DNA of 7,919 nucleotides from an uncultured Pirellulaceae bacterium (GTDB taxonomy: Bacteria; Planctomycetota; Planctomycetia; Pirellulales; Pirellulaceae): assembly GCA_934255105.1 (NCBI GenBank), contig CAKQNH010000190.1, positions 1 through 7,919 on the forward strand, in the 5' to 3' direction. The position numbers were made by a program, and so were the translations under genes. The notes beneath the pieces were generated by a model that did no database searches, was not told where the DNA came from, and worked only from the letters and a program-made list of their open reading frames with translations. The stretch's first letter is position 1. Each line of letters begins with the position of its first letter. Positions 5,635 to 7,919 of the stretch are shown piece after piece.

Positions 5635-5679
5635 CACAGTGGGTATTAGCACAGCGGGTATTCGCACTATGGGTATCAC
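5635..5679 (+). repeat. Three tandem 15-bp repeats upstream of nrdJ
   Basis: The units are CACAGTGGGTATTAG (5635-5649), CACAGCGGGTATTCG (5650-5664) and CACTATGGGTATCAC (5665-5679). The GGGTAT core is invariant and recurs every 15 bp (about one and a half helical turns). The array ends 111 nt before the nrdJ ATG. It may be an iterated protein-binding site or a slippage product; in one frame it would read as a five-residue repeat but no real gene is evident there. Confidence 0.7.
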
Positions 5680-5758
5680 AGCCAAGGAATCTATCAGGCT
5701 GGGAGTGCCTCAAAGTAGTGCACCCAGAGACAACTGCGGTGGTAGCGTGAGTTCATTT

Positions 5759-5783
5759 CTTTTTTTATTTTTCTGTAGGGAGC
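5759..5783 (+). promoter_or_regulatory. T-rich translation leader and RBS of nrdJ
   Basis: A tract of almost pure T (5759-5773) is followed by AGGGAG (5777-5782), 8 nt before the ATG at 5791. An in-frame TAG at 5776-5778 excludes any earlier start. The U-rich stretch is of the kind that binds ribosomal protein S1 and can enhance initiation; it lacks a strong stem directly before it, so an intrinsic terminator is less likely. Confidence 0.6.
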
Positions 5784-5790
5784 TATTCGG

Positions 5791-7919
5791 ATGGCGACAG
5801 TCGATCTAGGTCGTAAGGAACGTGACAATAAGGCGCAAGGCGAGCGTGAGACAAGAGCGACGACGGCCAGCCGACAGGCTGCGGCTAAGTCTGCCAAGCT
5901 GACCCGTTCGAGCGATGGCAGCGGTGAAGGGCTCAAGATCGAGCCGCGTTTCTGCCCTGCGGGGACCAATCCATTTGATACAGTGGCGTGGGAGATTCGG
6001 TCTGCAACCATCCGCGACGAATCGGGCCAAGCGCTGTTCGAACAAAACGATTGCGAGGTTCCAGAAACGTGGAGCCAATTGGCGACCAACGTGGTGGTCA
6101 GCAAGTACTTCTACGGCGAACCGGGGACCAGCGAACGCGAGAAGAGTGTGCGGCAGTTGATCCACCGCGTGACGCGGACCATCGCCGATTGGGGAATTGC
6201 AGACGGCTACTTCGATTCGGCCGCCGAGGGCGAGAACTTCTACAACGATCTGTCGTGGCTGTGTCTACACCAGTGCGGATCTTTCAATTCGCCAGTCTGG
6301 TTCAACGTTGGTTTGTTCCAGCAATATGGTGTCGTCGGATCGGCGTGCACTTGGAACTACAATCCCGAGACGCGACAGGTTGAACAACCTGACAATCCCT
6401 ACGAGTATCCGCAAGGCTCGGCCTGCTTCATTCAGAGCGTGGCGGACAACATGGAAGACATCATGCGACTGGCTAGTGCCGAAGCGATGCTCTTTAAGTT
6501 TGGCAGTGGTACGGGGACCGATCTGTCGACGATCCGCAGTCGCCGCGAAAAACTCTCGGGCGGCGGAACGCCTTCGGGGCCTCTGTCGTTCATGAAAGTC
6601 TATGACTCGATCGCGGGTGTGGTCAAGAGTGGCGGTAAGACGCGCCGCGCTGCCAAGATGCAGTCGCTGAAAGTGACCCACCCCGATGTGCTGGAGTTCA
6701 TCGAGTGCAAGTGGAACGAAGAGCAGAAGGCGCACGCGCTGATTCGCCAAGGCTACGAGGCCAACTTCAACGGCGAAGCTTACTCGTCGGTGTTCTTCCA
6801 AAACGCCAACCTGTCTGTGCGTGTCACCGATCCGTTTATGGAAGCGGTCCGCGATGGTAAGCAGTGGACGACCACTTGGGTCAGTCCCAAAACTCAAGCT
6901 GAGCCTCCGAAGCACGCTGCGCGCGACCTGCTCAATCGCATGGCCGAGTGTGCGTGGAACTGTGGCGATCCAGGAGTCCAGTACGACACCACCATCAACC
7001 ACTGGCACACATGTCCCAACTCGGGACCGATCAACGCCAGCAATCCTTGTTCGGAATATATGTTCCTGGACGATACGGCCTGCAATCTGGCGAGCATCAA
7101 CCTGATGAAGTTTCGTCAGCCGGACGGCTTGTTCGATATAGCGGGTTTCCACGCTGCCTGTCGATTGTTTTTCATCGCCCAAGAGATTCTAGTGGGACAT
7201 GCCAGTTATCCTACGGCCCAGATTGCTGAGAACAGCCATCGCTATCGCCCACTGGGCTTAGGCTATTCGAATTTGGGTAGTCTAATCATGACCGCCGGCC
7301 ATGCGTACAATTCCGACTCGGCCCGCAGCATGTGCGGAACGATCACCAGCCTGCTGCATGGATCGGCGAATTTGACCAGCGCTGAAATGGCGGGCGTGGT
7401 CGGACCGTTTGAGGGTTTCGAGCCGAACCGCGAGCCGATGCTCAAAGTCATGCGCATGCACCGCGATGCGGTGGAGCAGATCGATGAGGCTGGACCACAG
7501 TATCTCAAGGACGCGGCCCGCAGTCTGTGGGACAAAGTGGTAGAGCTGGGCGAGCGCTACGGCTACCGCAATGCCCAAGCTACCGTGCTGGCACCTACCG
7601 GTACGATCAGCTTTATGATGGACTGCGATACAACAGGCATCGAGCCCGATATTGCCTTGGTCAAGTACAAGCAACTCGCCGGCGGTGGGATGCTCAAGAT
7701 CGTCAATCGCTCCGTCGCGCTAGGGCTTGAGACGCTGGGATACGATGCAGACCAGGTCAAAGCCATCGTGGATTATGTGAATGAGAACGACACGATCGAG
7801 GGCGCACCATTCCTGAAGGATGAGCACCTGTCGGTCTTCGACTGCGCATTCAAACCGGCTCGCGGCACGCGCAGCATCGCTTGGCAAGCTCACGTGCAGA
7901 TGATGGCTGCCGCTCAACC
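5791..7919 (+). CDS. nrdJ: Class II (B12-dependent) ribonucleotide reductase, 3' end outside window
   Basis: This cytoplasmic enzyme reduces ribonucleotides to deoxyribonucleotides using adenosylcobalamin to make a thiyl radical. About 709 residues are visible and the frame is open at the right edge, so the C-terminus is missing, including the expected cysteine pair used for re-reduction. The first 48 or so residues are a basic, low-complexity extension with no ATP-cone. The catalytic barrel follows: C212 in SACFIQS (210-216), FGSGTGTDLSTIRSRREKLSGGG (237-259), the radical motif NPCSEY (418-423) with N418, C420 and E422, the partner cysteine C431 in CNLASINL (431-438), and the phosphate-binding APTGTISFMMD (601-611). 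C212 and C431 correspond to the redox pair oxidised during turnover. NPCSEY and the GTISFMMDCDTTGIEPD block mark the long NrdJ subgroup. No cobalamin riboswitch is visible upstream; a promoter, dyad and tandem repeats are. No class I genes are present here. Confidence 0.96.
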   Translation, partial: MATVDLGRKERDNKAQGERETRATTASRQAAAKSAKLTRSSDGSGEGLKIEPRFCPAGTNPFDTVAWEIRSATIRDESGQALFEQNDCEVPETWSQLATNVVVSKYFYGEPGTSEREKSVRQLIHRVTRTIADWGIADGYFDSAAEGENFYNDLSWLCLHQCGSFNSPVWFNVGLFQQYGVVGSACTWNYNPETRQVEQPDNPYEYPQGSACFIQSVADNMEDIMRLASAEAMLFKFGSGTGTDLSTIRSRREKLSGGGTPSGPLSFMKVYDSIAGVVKSGGKTRRAAKMQSLKVTHPDVLEFIECKWNEEQKAHALIRQGYEANFNGEAYSSVFFQNANLSVRVTDPFMEAVRDGKQWTTTWVSPKTQAEPPKHAARDLLNRMAECAWNCGDPGVQYDTTINHWHTCPNSGPINASNPCSEYMFLDDTACNLASINLMKFRQPDGLFDIAGFHAACRLFFIAQEILVGHASYPTAQIAENSHRYRPLGLGYSNLGSLIMTAGHAYNSDSARSMCGTITSLLHGSANLTSAEMAGVVGPFEGFEPNREPMLKVMRMHRDAVEQIDEAGPQYLKDAARSLWDKVVELGERYGYRNAQATVLAPTGTISFMMDCDTTGIEPDIALVKYKQLAGGGMLKIVNRSVALGLETLGYDADQVKAIVDYVNENDTIEGAPFLKDEHLSVFDCAFKPARGTRSIAWQAHVQMMAAAQ

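Larger units (their letters stand above)
4978..5790. other. Long intergenic region upstream of nrdJ
   Basis: This 813-nt stretch has no supportable protein gene; the short open frames crossing it lack family features. It holds many small structures, listed separately where strong. Weaker ones are an 8-bp tandem AACTTAGG pair (5188-5203), a 12-bp imperfect tandem GAGCCACATTGA / GTGCCACATTAA (5244-5267), a 7-bp stem AACCCCT/AGGGGTT (5407-5413 with 5443-5449), the dyad CGCATTCCAATGCG (5454-5467) and the palindrome GAATATTC (5345-5352). I looked for and did not see a cobalamin riboswitch B12 box, a tRNA, or a recognisable NrdR box. Confidence 0.7.

Noticed and set aside
5612..5809. Small plus-strand ORF with a five-residue repeat before nrdJ
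   Set aside because: It starts with TTG without a ribosome site, overlaps the nrdJ start, and its repeat merely reflects the 15-bp DNA repeats.
6265..7182. Minus-strand ORF of 305 codons
   Set aside because: It is fully antisense to nrdJ, which has all its catalytic motifs on the plus strand.

Overview
The window looks like chromosomal DNA of a planctomycete, most likely of the Rhodopirellula/Pirellula group. This is inferred from gene content and style: a Gfo/Idh/MocA-type protein with a twin-arginine export signal, a secreted polygalacturonase-like beta-helix protein, a coenzyme-B12-dependent (class II) ribonucleotide reductase, weak or absent Shine-Dalgarno sites on several genes, and intergenic space full of short palindromic repeats. 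No species can be named from the sequence alone.

Layout. Positions 1-82 hold no supportable gene, only a small hairpin. Positions 83-304 are a clean array of seven direct 33-bp repeats, each able to form a 6-bp stem. Two minus-strand genes follow: an unrecognised protein of about 294 residues (304-1188), whose stop codon touches the array, and an HD-domain phosphohydrolase of the YedJ type (1477-2139). The HD gene is divergent from a plus-strand Gfo/Idh/MocA oxidoreductase (2275-3471), which has a very good sigma-70 promoter. A 210-nt gap with three consecutive palindromes separates this from a secreted GH28-like beta-helix protein (3682-4977). An 813-nt intergenic region (4978-5790) carries two diverged copies of the same hairpin family as the array, several other dyads, a promoter, a 17-bp operator-like dyad and three tandem 15-bp repeats. 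It leads into nrdJ (5791 to the right edge, incomplete), which supplies deoxyribonucleotides.

The exported oxidoreductase and beta-helix protein may act together on a polysaccharide or its sugars. The HD hydrolase and nrdJ are housekeeping-type genes with no evident link to them. The most notable non-gene signal is a family of small hairpin repeats. Its array copies and its diverged solitary copies differ by paired changes that preserve the stem, which suggests selection on structure or a REP-like mobile palindrome. I see no CRISPR array, insertion sequence, tRNA, rRNA or phage gene.
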